A stretch of 64,000 bases of DNA from Halorubrum vacuolatum. Lineage in GTDB: Archaea; Halobacteriota; Halobacteria; Halobacteriales; Haloferacaceae. Below the pieces are notes generated by a model. It saw nothing but the letters and a program-made list of their open reading frames with translations, ran no database searches and had not been told where the DNA came from. The position numbers and the translations under genes are program-made. The stretch lies in the NCBI RefSeq assembly GCF_900188065.1, contig NZ_FZNQ01000001.1, positions 62,001 through 126,000 on the forward strand, in the 5' to 3' direction. Position 1 is the first letter of the stretch; each line of letters starts with the position of its first letter. This document shows positions 36,783-45,289 of this stretch, one piece after another.

Positions 36783-37073
36783 GCGACAGTCGATCCGCGC
36801 TCCCCGCTCGGTACTCCGCCGAACGCCCCGGATCACCGCCACGATTTATAAACAGTCGCACGGCCCTTCATGATCGCTTATAACCGATCCGAGCAACCAA
36901 CCGATCACTTTGGACCCCTCACCGACCGACCCTTACAAATAAAGATCCGTCCGAAGAGGAGGAGTTCAACGGAGCCGTATCGGCCTGTGCGAACCGGGAC
37001 ACCGTATATAAAGAGACGATCCACCCGGGACCGGATCGAACCGCCTATGCGACATCCACGCCCATGCAGATCC

Positions 37074-37559
37074 ATGCTCGAAGTCGGCACGGATGCCCCC
37101 ACGTTCACGCTGCAAAATCAGGACAACGACCCGGTCTCCGTGCCGGACCCGGACGCCGCCTACACCGTCGTCTACTTTTACCCACGGGCGGACACGCCCG
37201 GCTGTACGACGGAGGCCTGCGGCTTCCGTGACGAATGGGACGCCTTCACGAACGCGGACGTGACCGTCGTCGGGGTGAGCGACGATCCCGTGAGCGATCT
37301 CTCCCCGTTCGCCGCCGAATACGACCTGCCGTTCGACCTGCTGTCGGACCCGGATGGTGCGGTCGCAAGCGACTACGACTCCTACGGCGAAAAGCGGATG
37401 TTCGGGAACGTCTTCGACGGCGTCTTCAGGAACACCTACGTCCTCGATTCGGACGGCACCGTCGTCCTCGCGTACGAGGGCGTCTCACCCGAGGGGCACG
37501 CGGAGACGATCCTCGCGGATCTCGCGTCGCGTGTCGGACACGGTGCATCGGGTGACTGA
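37074..37559 (+). CDS. bcp: Peroxiredoxin, BCP/PrxQ type
   Basis: 161 aa thiol peroxidase that reduces peroxides. Peroxidatic Cys44 and resolving Cys49 sit in TPGCTTEACGF, the PrxQ spacing of five. It has VYFYPRADTPGC and a C-terminal RNTYVLDSDGTVVLAYEGVSPEGH. TATA gtatataaag near 37004-37013 predicts a start site near 37035, so translation begins at ATG 37074 (family start MLEVGTDAPTF) or the in-frame ATG 37047. The open frame extends to 36870 but that part is basic and non-coding in character. Confidence 0.95.
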   Translation: MLEVGTDAPTFTLQNQDNDPVSVPDPDAAYTVVYFYPRADTPGCTTEACGFRDEWDAFTNADVTVVGVSDDPVSDLSPFAAEYDLPFDLLSDPDGAVASDYDSYGEKRMFGNVFDGVFRNTYVLDSDGTVVLAYEGVSPEGHAETILADLASRVGHGASGD

Positions 37560-37591
37560 GCGGCCGTATCAGCGGATTCCTGAGCGGTCGA

Positions 37592-37972
37592 CTATAACTC
37601 CCGCGTGTGTGCAACGGTCGCGACGTCGTCCTCGTCGATCCGAACCCGTAGTTCCGTGGCGGCCTCCGGCGAGAGCCGTGCAAGCAGTCGATCCGCGAAG
37701 ACCGAGGAGAGCCGTTCGACGCTCGGATTCTTGCCCTCGAACGCCGGAAGGTCGTTCAGCGTCTCGTCACGAAGCCCGTCGACGACGGCGTCCATCGCCT
37801 CGCTGACCGCGTCGATGTCGACGAGGTAGCCATACGCGGCGAGTTCGGGTCCGCGGAACGTGGCCTCAACCGTGAAGTGATGTGAATGCAGCGTCGCCTC
37901 CGCAGGGTCGGGGTTGGGAACGGTGAGGTAGTGCTGTGCCACGAACGCCCGGGAGACGGAGACCGCGTACAT
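37592..37972 (-). CDS. 6-pyruvoyl-tetrahydropterin synthase-like protein
   Basis: 126 aa T-fold protein. Zinc-binding His are visible as His14 (VAQHYL), His29 and His31 (LHSHHF), and the Glu-containing GKNPSVERL matches the substrate-side loop. The catalytic Cys expected between the first His and the HxH pair is missing; the protein has no Cys at all. It is therefore not a standard QueD/PTPS and may catalyse a variant reaction. No queuosine or folate genes are adjacent. TATA ATTTTAGG near 37999 supports the start. Confidence 0.88.
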   Translation of the reverse strand: MYAVSVSRAFVAQHYLTVPNPDPAEATLHSHHFTVEATFRGPELAAYGYLVDIDAVSEAMDAVVDGLRDETLNDLPAFEGKNPSVERLSSVFADRLLARLSPEAATELRVRIDEDDVATVAHTREL

Positions 37973-38022
37973 ATCGATCCGTATGCGGTGACGACCCTAA
38001 AATCCGCGCGGTGAACGATCCC

Positions 38023-38070
38023 CGGATGACGACGTGCATCGATCGTCGGATGACGACGGGTACCGATCGG
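38023..38070. repeat. Degenerate 24-bp direct repeat, 2 copies
   Basis: Copies at 38023-38046 and 38047-38070 share the exact CGGATGACGACG and then diverge (gtgcatcgatcgt versus ggtaccgatcggt). It is in the divergent gap between the PTPS-like and PAP2 genes. Weaker than the other arrays. Confidence 0.6.
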
Positions 38071-38141
38071 TCGGTGGTACAACCCGTCATCGGATCGAGA
38101 GGGGTCTGGCTCGCGATCGGTCGGCGTGTTGTGAACGGAAA

Positions 38142-38154
38142 GACACTAAGTGTC
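38142..38154. promoter_or_regulatory. Inverted repeat upstream of PAP2 gene
   Basis: GACACT-A-AGTGTC, a perfect 13-bp inverted repeat, 85 bp before the PAP2 start. It may be a regulator site; no strong TATA box lies between it and the gene. Confidence 0.35.
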
Positions 38155-38238
38155 GTGGTACGTATCCATTTCAATCGTGTCGTCGCTTCGATCGACTCCC
38201 GCAAGGACCGACACCGCCGAGTCACGGCCGAGGTCTGA

Positions 38239-39120
38239 ATGAGCCTCCTCCTTAGCGTCGCGTTGGTCACGGTCGTCCTCGCCGTCACCGCCGTCTCGCT
38301 CGCCGTGTTGTGTCTCTTTTGTGTCGATCGGGAGCGGCTGTCGAGGCTCCGCGATGACCGCGTCTTCGTTCGTCGACGGCTGCGGGCGGTCGCCCCGTTC
38401 ATCGCGGTCCTCGCGGCGATCTTGGCGATCAACAAGGGACTCCAGACCCACATCGTCGCCTTCTCGTACGCCTACGGAGTCGAGCCAACGGCGACGTTTC
38501 ACGCCATCGAGGGCGACGTCGTCGCGACGATTCAGGCGGCGTTCCCGGAATGGGCGACGCTGTATTTCTCCGGCGTGTACGTCTTCGGATACGCGGTACT
38601 GTTGACCTTCCCGCTGGTCGCGTACGTGTTCGCGTCGTCGACGCGACCGCTCAAGACGCTGGTCGCCGCCTACGCGGTCAACTACGGCGTCGCCGTCGTC
38701 TGTTATGCGGCCGTCCGGGCCTACGGGCCGCGGACGTTCCACGCGGAGTCGGAGTCGGCGGCATCGGTGAGCCACGGGCTCGTCGAACTGTTTCCCGACA
38801 TCGTCTACCTCACCTCGCTCGTCAACTCCCAGACGAACGTCTTTCCCTCGCTTCACACCTCGCTATCGGTGACGGTGCTGGCGATCGCGGTATTGACTCA
38901 CGACGAGTTCCCACGATGGACCCCGATCGCGTTCGTACTGGCGACGAGCATCGTGGTCTCCACGATGGCGCTCGGCATTCACTGGCTCATCGACGTGATC
39001 GCCGGCGTCGGCCTGGCGACGGTGAGCGTCGTCGTCGCCCGCCAAGTCGTCAGCCGGGGCGGATCGTCGCCGCCGGAACCGACGGTCCATGGGCATCGTC
39101 GTGGAACCGAAACCGACTGA
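38239..39120 (+). CDS. PAP2 superfamily membrane phosphatase
   Basis: 293 aa with six or more membrane helices. PAP2 motifs are NVFPSLHTSLS (middle motif, Ser-Leu-His) and ALGIHWLIDVIAG (third motif with catalytic His). The first KxxxxxxRP motif is diverged. The fold suits a lipid-phosphate or isoprenyl-phosphate phosphatase facing outside, or an inositol-phosphorylceramide-synthase-like enzyme. The nearby flippase and FkbM methyltransferase suggest polyprenyl-phosphate recycling in glycan export (inference). Confidence 0.88.
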   Translation: MSLLLSVALVTVVLAVTAVSLAVLCLFCVDRERLSRLRDDRVFVRRRLRAVAPFIAVLAAILAINKGLQTHIVAFSYAYGVEPTATFHAIEGDVVATIQAAFPEWATLYFSGVYVFGYAVLLTFPLVAYVFASSTRPLKTLVAAYAVNYGVAVVCYAAVRAYGPRTFHAESESAASVSHGLVELFPDIVYLTSLVNSQTNVFPSLHTSLSVTVLAIAVLTHDEFPRWTPIAFVLATSIVVSTMALGIHWLIDVIAGVGLATVSVVVARQVVSRGGSSPPEPTVHGHRRGTETD

Positions 39121-39177
39121 TCGGCGGGATCGGAGGCTCGGTCGCCGGCCGGGATCGAACGGTCAGCCGCCCCGGCG

Positions 39178-39993
39178 CTACGCCGGCGTCGCCCGGAGCA
39201 CCGGACGCGAGGAGAAAACCGGCTCGTACTCGTACCCGGAGGCAGTGAGGAATTCTCGGATCTCCTCGCCGTCGACGTGAATCTCACAGTAGATGACCCG
39301 CGGTTCGTAGGCGTCGATCGTCGCTTCAAGCCCACGGAGCACCGCGGCGTCGGCGCCTTCGGCGTCGATTTTGATGATGTCGGGCGGCTCGATCACGCTG
39401 TCATTCACGAGGTGGTCACCGGTGGCGGTTTCGACCTCAATGGTCGAGTGAAGGGCTTCGGGCTGGGCGGTCGAGAGGCGGGCTGCGGGCGTCGGCTCGG
39501 CGGTGAACTCGGCGGTCCCGTTCGTCTCATCGAGTGCGATCTCGTGCACGCGAATATCGTGACCGGTGGCCGCGACGACCTCTCGAAGGCCGGCCGCCGC
39601 CGCCGGATGGGGTTCGAACGCCTCGACGGTCACGTTCGGGACGACTGCGGCGGCGACGACGGCGTGCCAACCGAGGTGTGCGCCGATGTCGTAAAACACG
39701 TCGCCTGCGGCGAGTTCCTCGCTGAGTTCCTCGAAGAGTTCGTACTCGGGATGCATGAAACGAAAGCGCTCGTACTGCCACTTGGCGGTGGTCGGAAACT
39801 CGACGCGGTGGCCATCGATTTCGTGGACGATCGTCTCGCGCGGGGAGAGCCGATAGAGCACCGAGGGGACCTCAAGCGCCCAATAGAGGCGACGGAGTCG
39901 AGACCGGACGCCGAGACGATCCAGTCCCGATTCGAGATGCGTCCGCACGCGACGACCATCGAGATCCATGCCAAGATATTGGTCCACAGTCAC
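39178..39993 (-). CDS. FkbM family SAM-dependent methyltransferase
   Basis: 271 aa. SAM-binding motif I is DVFYDIGAHLGWHAVVAA, followed by VEAFEPHPAA (acidic ribose ligand) and the family's C-terminal DIIKIDAEGADAAVLRGLE. FkbM enzymes methylate hydroxyls, often on glycans. It starts 7 bp after the flippase stop on the same strand, so it is co-transcribed with it and probably modifies a surface glycan or its lipid carrier. Confidence 0.92.
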   Translation of the reverse strand: MTVDQYLGMDLDGRRVRTHLESGLDRLGVRSRLRRLYWALEVPSVLYRLSPRETIVHEIDGHRVEFPTTAKWQYERFRFMHPEYELFEELSEELAAGDVFYDIGAHLGWHAVVAAAVVPNVTVEAFEPHPAAAAGLREVVAATGHDIRVHEIALDETNGTAEFTAEPTPAARLSTAQPEALHSTIEVETATGDHLVNDSVIEPPDIIKIDAEGADAAVLRGLEATIDAYEPRVIYCEIHVDGEEIREFLTASGYEYEPVFSSRPVLRATPA

Positions 39994-40000
39994 CTAACGA

Positions 40001-41509
40001 TCAGGGTGAGCGATCGAGGAGATCGGCGTACAACTCGGCGTCGATAGCTTCGAGCCCGAGTGCCCGAAGCGTCCCCGCATAGATGACGATCGCCGTGAGA
40101 CCGCCGATGACGACCCCGACCCAGTCGCTCGGGGTGATCCACTGTGTGGAATAAAGCGCGAGCGCGGTGAGCGCCCCCGCGGACACCGGCTTATAATAGG
40201 CTCGGCTGTACGGCGTCATTCGTTCGAGATATCGGACTTCGAGCAGTTTAGTGAGATTGCGCACGGCGAGGACGCCGGCGGAAGCCATCGCCGCGCCAAC
40301 GAGGCCGTAAAGCTGGATGAAGATGACGGTGAGCACGGCGTTGGCGATGCCGAATACCCACTCGTTGGCCATCACGACGTACTGATGGTCGGTCATCATC
40401 AACAGGTAGCCGCTCGGCCCGGTCGCGGCGTTACACAGTTGGCCGAAAAGCAGCAACAAAAGGACGGTCGTGCCGGCGGTGAACTGGGAACCGAACAGCC
40501 CCAACAGCTCGGTCCGAAACGTCGCGATGAAGAGCGTAAGGAGGAGACTGATCGTGAATATCCAGCGGGTGACGGCCGAGTAGACAGCTTCGAGGTCGGC
40601 TCGATGCTCCCGCGAGTACAGCCGGGAAGCGACCGGTGCGAACAGCTGATTGGCCGCGAGGAGAGGGATATAAAGGACGCCCGCAAGCAGCACGGCGATG
40701 TTATAAATCCCGACCGCGGTCGCCGAGAGGAACACGCCAACCAACAACACGTCAAGCCGGCCCTGAAGCAGGGTTCCCGCCTCCTTCGCGCTCAGTGGGA
40801 GCGAGTAGTTGTAGTAGCCTCGGACGGTTTCGCGGGTCGCTGCCGGGGACCGGAGTTGTGGTCGGATTTCGGTTCGCGTGGAGAACAGATAGCCGGCTAG
40901 TCCGAGTGTAAGGACGCTGGCGACGACCATCGCCGCGACCACACCGAACACCGAGACGCCGCCAAGGAGCGCGAGACCGACGCAGGTGACCCGCATGAGT
41001 GGTTTAAAAAGCCGCTTACTCAGGACTTCGTATTCGATGAGTTCGAGCGCCCTGAACGTCGCATACAGTAGGTTGGCGATCGTATCGAGAAAGAGGATAA
41101 CGGCGAACAGTCGGAGGACGCCGACGAACGCCGACTCCTCAAGTGTCAGCGCGTTCACCGTGGGTGCGGCGACGAACAGCCCACCTGCGACGATACTTGC
41201 GCCGAGTATCGAGGTGAGCCATGCGAGCGCCAGCAGGAAGCGTCGACGTGGCGGGTCCCCCGCATATTGAGGGAGGTATCGGAGGATCGACTTGTCGCTC
41301 CCGAAGTTCGTCACCAACAGCGCGGTGAACGCGAGCGTCTTTCCGTACGCGAACAGCCCGTAGGGTCCCGCACCGAGCCACCGAGAGACGAGCAGATGCA
41401 ACAGGAATTCGCCGATGTCGAAGGCGACCTTCCCGACCGTGTAAAGCGACCCACCACGGAGGATCGTCGCGAGCGACGAACGTCGCGCCGGTGAGTCGTC
41501 CCCGCCCAT
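40001..41509 (-). CDS. Polysaccharide flippase (Wzx/MATE-like, AglR type)
   Basis: 502 aa with 12-14 membrane helices: MVSRWLGAGPYGLFAYGKTL-like start, FGSDKSILRYLPQY, EYEVLSKRLFKPLMRV and LLGLFGSQFTAGTTVLLLL. It moves lipid-linked oligosaccharide across the membrane for N-glycosylation or exopolysaccharide export. First gene of a two-gene unit with the FkbM methyltransferase. Few glycosyltransferases lie in the window, so the rest of the pathway is elsewhere. Confidence 0.92.
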   Translation of the reverse strand: MGGDDSPARRSSLATILRGGSLYTVGKVAFDIGEFLLHLLVSRWLGAGPYGLFAYGKTLAFTALLVTNFGSDKSILRYLPQYAGDPPRRRFLLALAWLTSILGASIVAGGLFVAAPTVNALTLEESAFVGVLRLFAVILFLDTIANLLYATFRALELIEYEVLSKRLFKPLMRVTCVGLALLGGVSVFGVVAAMVVASVLTLGLAGYLFSTRTEIRPQLRSPAATRETVRGYYNYSLPLSAKEAGTLLQGRLDVLLVGVFLSATAVGIYNIAVLLAGVLYIPLLAANQLFAPVASRLYSREHRADLEAVYSAVTRWIFTISLLLTLFIATFRTELLGLFGSQFTAGTTVLLLLLFGQLCNAATGPSGYLLMMTDHQYVVMANEWVFGIANAVLTVIFIQLYGLVGAAMASAGVLAVRNLTKLLEVRYLERMTPYSRAYYKPVSAGALTALALYSTQWITPSDWVGVVIGGLTAIVIYAGTLRALGLEAIDAELYADLLDRSP

Positions 41510-41610
41510 ACGTCATCCACGGGATGGTCGCTCATGGCCCTTTGTATCTGGCCGTAGATTCAGTACGACTTTGCTTGTCGACCGAGTGGATTAAACGTGG
41601 GAAGCGAGCA

Positions 41611-42207
41611 ATGAGCAACGACAACACGGAGCCGACCGACGGTCCCGCATCCCTGAGGAGGGCGATCACGCTCACGACGCTTCTGGCCGTTGGCTGGTTG
41701 GCATTCCGCTGGCTTCCGTTGTGGCGGGTCCGACGCTGGGCAGCCCGGTGGTCGGTTCGACTACCGGATCGACTGTTGCCGATGCATCTTCGAGTGTTGC
41801 CGCCGCCGGATCGCGAGTATCTCGGCGTTTGGGCCGTCCCGCCTGCTAAAGCCCGGAAACGGCTTACGGACTACGGATTTCGACCGCAGATCCGGGCCTA
41901 TCTCCACGCTTATAAACGAAACGGAGCGATGCGATTTGAGGAAGGCAGCTACGCCTACCGACCCACGGGGATCGTGGGCCAGTGGCAGTTACATGTCCGA
42001 CTGTTCCCGACACACACGGGCGAGACGGCGGTCTGGTGCCACTGGGAGCGTAACCCGACGGTCGCTCCACTCGCTCACCTCAGACAGGACGGCTACGATC
42101 CAAAGGAGGGGAAAGCGCGGTTCATGGCGCTCATGGATGAGCCGCTCCGAGTAGCTGATGGTGAACTCGCTGAATCGTCGCGTATGGGGGACGAAAGCCT
42201 CTCCTAA
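41611..42207 (+). CDS. Haloarchaeal hypothetical protein with one membrane helix
   Basis: 198 aa. A short N-terminal region, one membrane segment (about 17-38), then a soluble domain with REYLGVWAVPPAKARKRLTDYGFRPQ, Trp/His-rich WQLHVRLFPTHTGETAVWCHWERNP and GYDPKEGKARFMALMDE. The ATG at 41611 avoids an extension overlapping the divergent flippase start. The family is not recognised; the Trp/His cluster might bind a ligand. It is divergent from the glycan genes. Confidence 0.75.
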   Translation: MSNDNTEPTDGPASLRRAITLTTLLAVGWLAFRWLPLWRVRRWAARWSVRLPDRLLPMHLRVLPPPDREYLGVWAVPPAKARKRLTDYGFRPQIRAYLHAYKRNGAMRFEEGSYAYRPTGIVGQWQLHVRLFPTHTGETAVWCHWERNPTVAPLAHLRQDGYDPKEGKARFMALMDEPLRVADGELAESSRMGDESLS

Positions 42208-42723
42208 TACACGGTCCCGATTCAATGGGGTCGACGACCAAACACCCGTCATTACGTGTCCCGACCCCACGAGTATGTCCACATCCCGCCTCAATGTGGA
42301 GATGCGGTCGGTGACGCCGCTGACTGGGGGCCATCGCGATGGTGTTGTACTCGCCCGCAGTAGACCGCTTCATCGCGGTCGTCGCCCTCCGGTTGATCGA
42401 CAGGCGACGTACGTCTCGGCCTGACAGGCGACGAACGTCTCGGCCTGACAGGCGACGAACGTCTCGGCCCGACAGGTCGCTCGCTGGCCAACCGAGGCGT
42501 GCGGACGCGGCGGACGAGCCAAGCCGGTCGGGCCGTACGCAGCATGGCTCTCCGGACTGGTCGAACCCGGCGAACTCGTGACCATCCCCTGTGCGGACAC
42601 CGCGCCGGCAGCGTACGGGGATTCAGGCAACGGTACACGGAACAAATCGGGCGAGAAAATACATCGCTCGTCATCGCCATCCTCATCCGAGGGTTCAAAC
42701 CGGATCCGGACAGAGGGATCGGT
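42208..42723. other. 516-bp non-coding interval with 24-bp repeats
   Basis: It contains an inverted repeat TCCACAT(9)ATGTGGA at 42278-42300, possibly a terminator stem of the preceding gene, then the 24-bp tandem array at 42399-42480. About 240 bp of GC-rich sequence before the next gene shows no credible ORF. Frames through the array encode CQAETFVA- or RRRTSRPD-type repeats with non-native composition. Confidence 0.6.
42399..42480. repeat. 24-bp tandem repeat, 3.4 copies
   Basis: Units at 42399-42422, 42423-42446 and 42447-42470 (core GGCGACGAACGTCTCGGCC), each differing by at most one base, plus a 10-bp partial copy. It shares the GACGAACG core with the 23-bp array at 16208-16284. Confidence 0.95.
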
Positions 42724-43254
42724 ATGTACGCCGTCGTCGGCTGTACCGACTGTGGGAACGTCTGGCTCCTCCGCGACCGGCGCGCCAACGAGACCGCTCG
42801 GTGTCCCCGCTGTGGCCGCACCCATCAAACGGCGAAACTGAACGCCTTTTATACCTCCGAGGACCGCGAGGAGGCGCGGGAGGCACGAGCGGCACTGCTC
42901 GCGCGGAAACGTGGCGAGAGCGAGACGTTCGCCGAGGTCGCACACGTCGCCGACCTCGAGGTCGCGATCGAGGACTCGGGCGTCGACGACCGCGAGTATC
43001 TGGAGGCGTCCGGGCTCGACGCCGACGCCGTCTTCGAGGCCGGGGCCGCCGCGACCGAAGGCGGGTCAACGTCGCGCTCGCGCGACGAGATCGTTCGTGA
43101 CGCGGTCCGGGAGGCCGAGGAGCCGACCGAGGCCGGGATCGTCGGGTACGCGACCGACCACGGCGTCCCGGAGGAGGCCGCCCGCGATCTCCTCGCGAAA
43201 CTGACCCGCCGTGGTGACCTCTCGGAGTCGGGCGGACGGTATCGCGTTCTCTAA
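42724..43254 (+). CDS. Zinc-ribbon plus winged-helix protein (DUF5817-like)
   Basis: 176 aa. The N-terminal zinc ribbon has Cys7-x2-Cys10 and Cys27-x2-Cys30 (VGCTDCGNVWLL, ARCPRCGRTH). An acidic helical linker follows. The C-terminal about 60 residues form a winged-helix-like unit (AGIVGYATDHGVPEEAARDLLAKLTRRGDLSESGGRYRVL). It resembles a haloarchaeal family named DUF5817, possibly nucleic-acid binding. The ATG at 42724 is the first consistent with the ribbon; upstream frame is shadow. Confidence 0.88.
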   Translation: MYAVVGCTDCGNVWLLRDRRANETARCPRCGRTHQTAKLNAFYTSEDREEAREARAALLARKRGESETFAEVAHVADLEVAIEDSGVDDREYLEASGLDADAVFEAGAAATEGGSTSRSRDEIVRDAVREAEEPTEAGIVGYATDHGVPEEAARDLLAKLTRRGDLSESGGRYRVL

Positions 43255-43351
43255 GCCGGCAGAATCGATCCGCGACGCACACGCTCGTTTCGGACGGGAC
43301 GTGCTGGCGGGTCCCCCGAAAACACATATATAACCACACTGGTGGGATGAC

Positions 43352-44407
43352 ATGGACATTCGAACTGCCCTCATCCTCGGCGCCGTGGTCCTCGTCGCCG
43401 GGGCGGTCGGCGTCGCTGCCGTGCCGGGCGCCCTCGATGATCCCCGCGTGGACGACCCTCCAGACCGGCCGAGCCACCTCAGCGTCGGTGACGTGGTCGT
43501 CGAACCGAACGAGGTCGGCGGCGCAACCGCCGACCTCGATATGAAACTCGACCTCGAACATCGCGGCGGCGCCGCGGAGAACGTCACGGTGCGGTACCGT
43601 GCCATCGATGACACGTCCGGCCTGCTGGTCGATGAGACCACCGTACCGGTCGGCGACATCGAACCCGAATCGACGGACCCGACGGATCGTGAGCGACCGA
43701 CCGAACACACCGTTAACGGAAGCCTCGCGGTCGATCGCGAGGGTGGGTATCAGCTCGAAGCCGTCGTCTATGAGGACGGAACGCGACAGACAACCCAGTC
43801 GACCAGCGTCTCCGGCGTCTCGGCGCTGACGCCGTCGTATGCGGACTCACACGTCGGCTTCACCGACGGCGACATCTGGCCGACGGTGAGCGTCTCGGTG
43901 CGTGAGGCCGACGACGGGACGGCGACGCTTTCGACGTCGGCCGCGGTGACGAACGGCGGCGACGAACGCTCCGAGAACCTCGAACTCCGCGTGCTGGTTC
44001 GTCAGGCCGACTCGAACGTCGTCGCGGACGACGCGACGGAGACGGTCCAGGCGATCCGGCCGGGACGAACGGCGACCGTGGACACGACCGTCGACGTGCC
44101 GGACGGCTACAACTACTACATCGACGTCGCGCTGTGGGACGACGACGTGCTGATCGACGAGACCCAGAGCGTCGCGAACCTCGATCCACAGGAGACCATC
44201 GACGCGAACGAGACGGTCGAATCGGTCGAATTCGCCGTCGAGGACTTCGCGGAGGACGATGTCGCGGACGACGCGGCAGACGTCGTCGAGGACGAGCCGG
44301 TCGATGACGTCGAAGACGTCGAGGACGAGGACGCGCCCGGCTTCGGCGTGTTCGCGGCCGTCCTCGCGCTCGTCGTCGCCGCGCTGTATGCACGGAGGCT
44401 CGTATGA
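43352..44407 (+). CDS. PGF-CTERM surface protein (DUF7490-like)
   Basis: 351 aa secreted protein. An N-terminal signal helix (about 5-24) leads into an ectodomain of two beta-rich repeats (LSVGDVVVEPNEVGG onward; VSVSVREADDGTATL onward) and an acidic stalk (VEDEPVDDVEDVEDED). The C-terminus APGFGVFAAVLALVVAAL plus Arg-Arg is a PGF-CTERM sorting signal for archaeosortase ArtA, which attaches lipid to the cell-surface protein. TATA acatatataa near 43323-43332 supports the start. Its stop overlaps the next gene by 4 bp. Confidence 0.88.
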   Translation: MDIRTALILGAVVLVAGAVGVAAVPGALDDPRVDDPPDRPSHLSVGDVVVEPNEVGGATADLDMKLDLEHRGGAAENVTVRYRAIDDTSGLLVDETTVPVGDIEPESTDPTDRERPTEHTVNGSLAVDREGGYQLEAVVYEDGTRQTTQSTSVSGVSALTPSYADSHVGFTDGDIWPTVSVSVREADDGTATLSTSAAVTNGGDERSENLELRVLVRQADSNVVADDATETVQAIRPGRTATVDTTVDVPDGYNYYIDVALWDDDVLIDETQSVANLDPQETIDANETVESVEFAVEDFAEDDVADDAADVVEDEPVDDVEDVEDEDAPGFGVFAAVLALVVAALYARRLV

Positions 44408-44808
44408 CGGACCGACCCGATGACCGCTCCGAACCGCGTTCGCGATCACCGACACACGCCACAGACATGACCGACCCATCCACGACCGAACCCGAGACGG
44501 ATCAACCACTGAACGACGCTGACGCATCCGACTCACGATCCGGCCGACTCTCGGCCTCGGAGATCCGTGCGCTCCTCGATCGGGTCCTGCTCGCGGCGCT
44601 CGTCGTGCTCGCGCTCATCGCCGGATGGAGCGCCTATGGACACGTGGGAACGGCGATACGGACGTGGCTCGATCCGGCATATCAACCGATCGTACTGGCT
44701 GCGTTCAACGTCGCGGTGCTGCTCGTTGCACTCGCCGGTGCCGCTCACCAGCTCCGGAGGCTGCGTGGGGAGGAATCACGGTCGCACACCCCCAACTCTT
44801 CGGAGTAA
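44404..44808 (+). CDS. Small two-helix membrane protein coupled to the PGF-CTERM protein
   Basis: 134 aa. The first 55 residues are hydrophilic and Asp/Thr/Ser-rich; then come two membrane helices (about 60-80 and 95-115) and a short basic end (HQLRRLRGEE). It overlaps the surface-protein gene by ATGA, so the two are translated together and probably act together. The family is not recognised with certainty. An internal ATG (MTDPSTTEPE) is a possible alternative start. Confidence 0.8.
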   Translation: MTDRPDDRSEPRSRSPTHATDMTDPSTTEPETDQPLNDADASDSRSGRLSASEIRALLDRVLLAALVVLALIAGWSAYGHVGTAIRTWLDPAYQPIVLAAFNVAVLLVALAGAAHQLRRLRGEESRSHTPNSSE

Positions 44809-44832
44809 TCCGTCGACTCCTCCGAGTGACGG

Positions 44833-45192
44833 CTACTCATCCGGCAGGTCGTCCGTGCTGCCCGGGATCCGCTCGACCTGTCCCGCGAGCGTCGCGGCAT
44901 CCCCCGCGACCGTCGAGGCCGATACGCCCGCCTCCTCGGCGACGAGTTGGACGTGGGCGGCCAGCAGGGCGAGCGCCCGGAGCCCCTCGTTTTCGGGGTC
45001 GTCGCCGGTCCGCTGGGCGAACGTGGTGTCCACCTCCCCGTCGCGGACGACGCCGACGTGGATCGCGTCGATGTCGTCACCCGAGAGCAGCTCCCGGGCC
45101 GCCGCGACCTCCGTGGCGAAGGAATCGTCGGTGCCGGTCGCCTCGTCACCATCCACGTCGGCGCCTGTCGTCGTCTCCTCGTCTGAGGGCAT
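44833..45192 (-). CDS. Haloarchaeal small soluble protein (DUF8113-like)
   Basis: 119 aa acidic protein starting MPSDEETTTGADVDGDE. The conserved part is LLSGDDIDAIHVGVVRDGEVDTTFAQRTGDDPENEGLRALALLAAHVQLVAEEAGVSAS. The start was set here because the longer frame is Arg-rich. It lies 97 bp downstream of the Rieske gene on the same strand and may share its transcript. Function unknown; the DUF name is from memory. Confidence 0.8.
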   Translation of the reverse strand: MPSDEETTTGADVDGDEATGTDDSFATEVAAARELLSGDDIDAIHVGVVRDGEVDTTFAQRTGDDPENEGLRALALLAAHVQLVAEEAGVSASTVAGDAATLAGQVERIPGSTDDLPDE

Positions 45193-45289
45193 GGACGCTC
45201 GTTGGGGACGGACGGCGAAAAAGCGCGGGGATCGGTCGGGAATCGTCCCGAGCCGGGACGAGCCGATGTGTCGTCGGACGGTGCGTCTT

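Larger units (their letters stand above)
36386..37073. other. 688-bp non-coding interval between dys and peroxiredoxin
   Basis: It contains, in order: an AT-rich stretch with two TATA-like elements (taatatatcc near 36510; aatatataaatg at 36539-36550), a GC-rich run of three hairpins (36551-36655), an 11-bp tandem repeat array (36678-36782), further TATA-like elements (tttataaa near 36846; gtatataaag near 37004) and the peroxiredoxin leader. The short open frames over it encode His/Arg/Thr-rich repeats unlike real proteins of this genome. Confidence 0.75.

Noticed and set aside
36288-36861. Minus-strand frames encoding HRTRTA/HSHHTRTAF repeats
   Set aside because: They are translations of the 11-bp repeat array and hairpins; composition is unlike haloarchaeal proteins.
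36870-37073. N-terminal extension of the peroxiredoxin to ATG 36870
   Set aside because: The added 68 residues are strongly basic and the nearest TATA box (37004-37013) lies inside the extension.
42291-42945. Frames with CQAETFVA or RRRTSRPD repeats
   Set aside because: They simply translate the 24-bp DNA repeat, which has a length divisible by three; no start, promoter or family supports coding.
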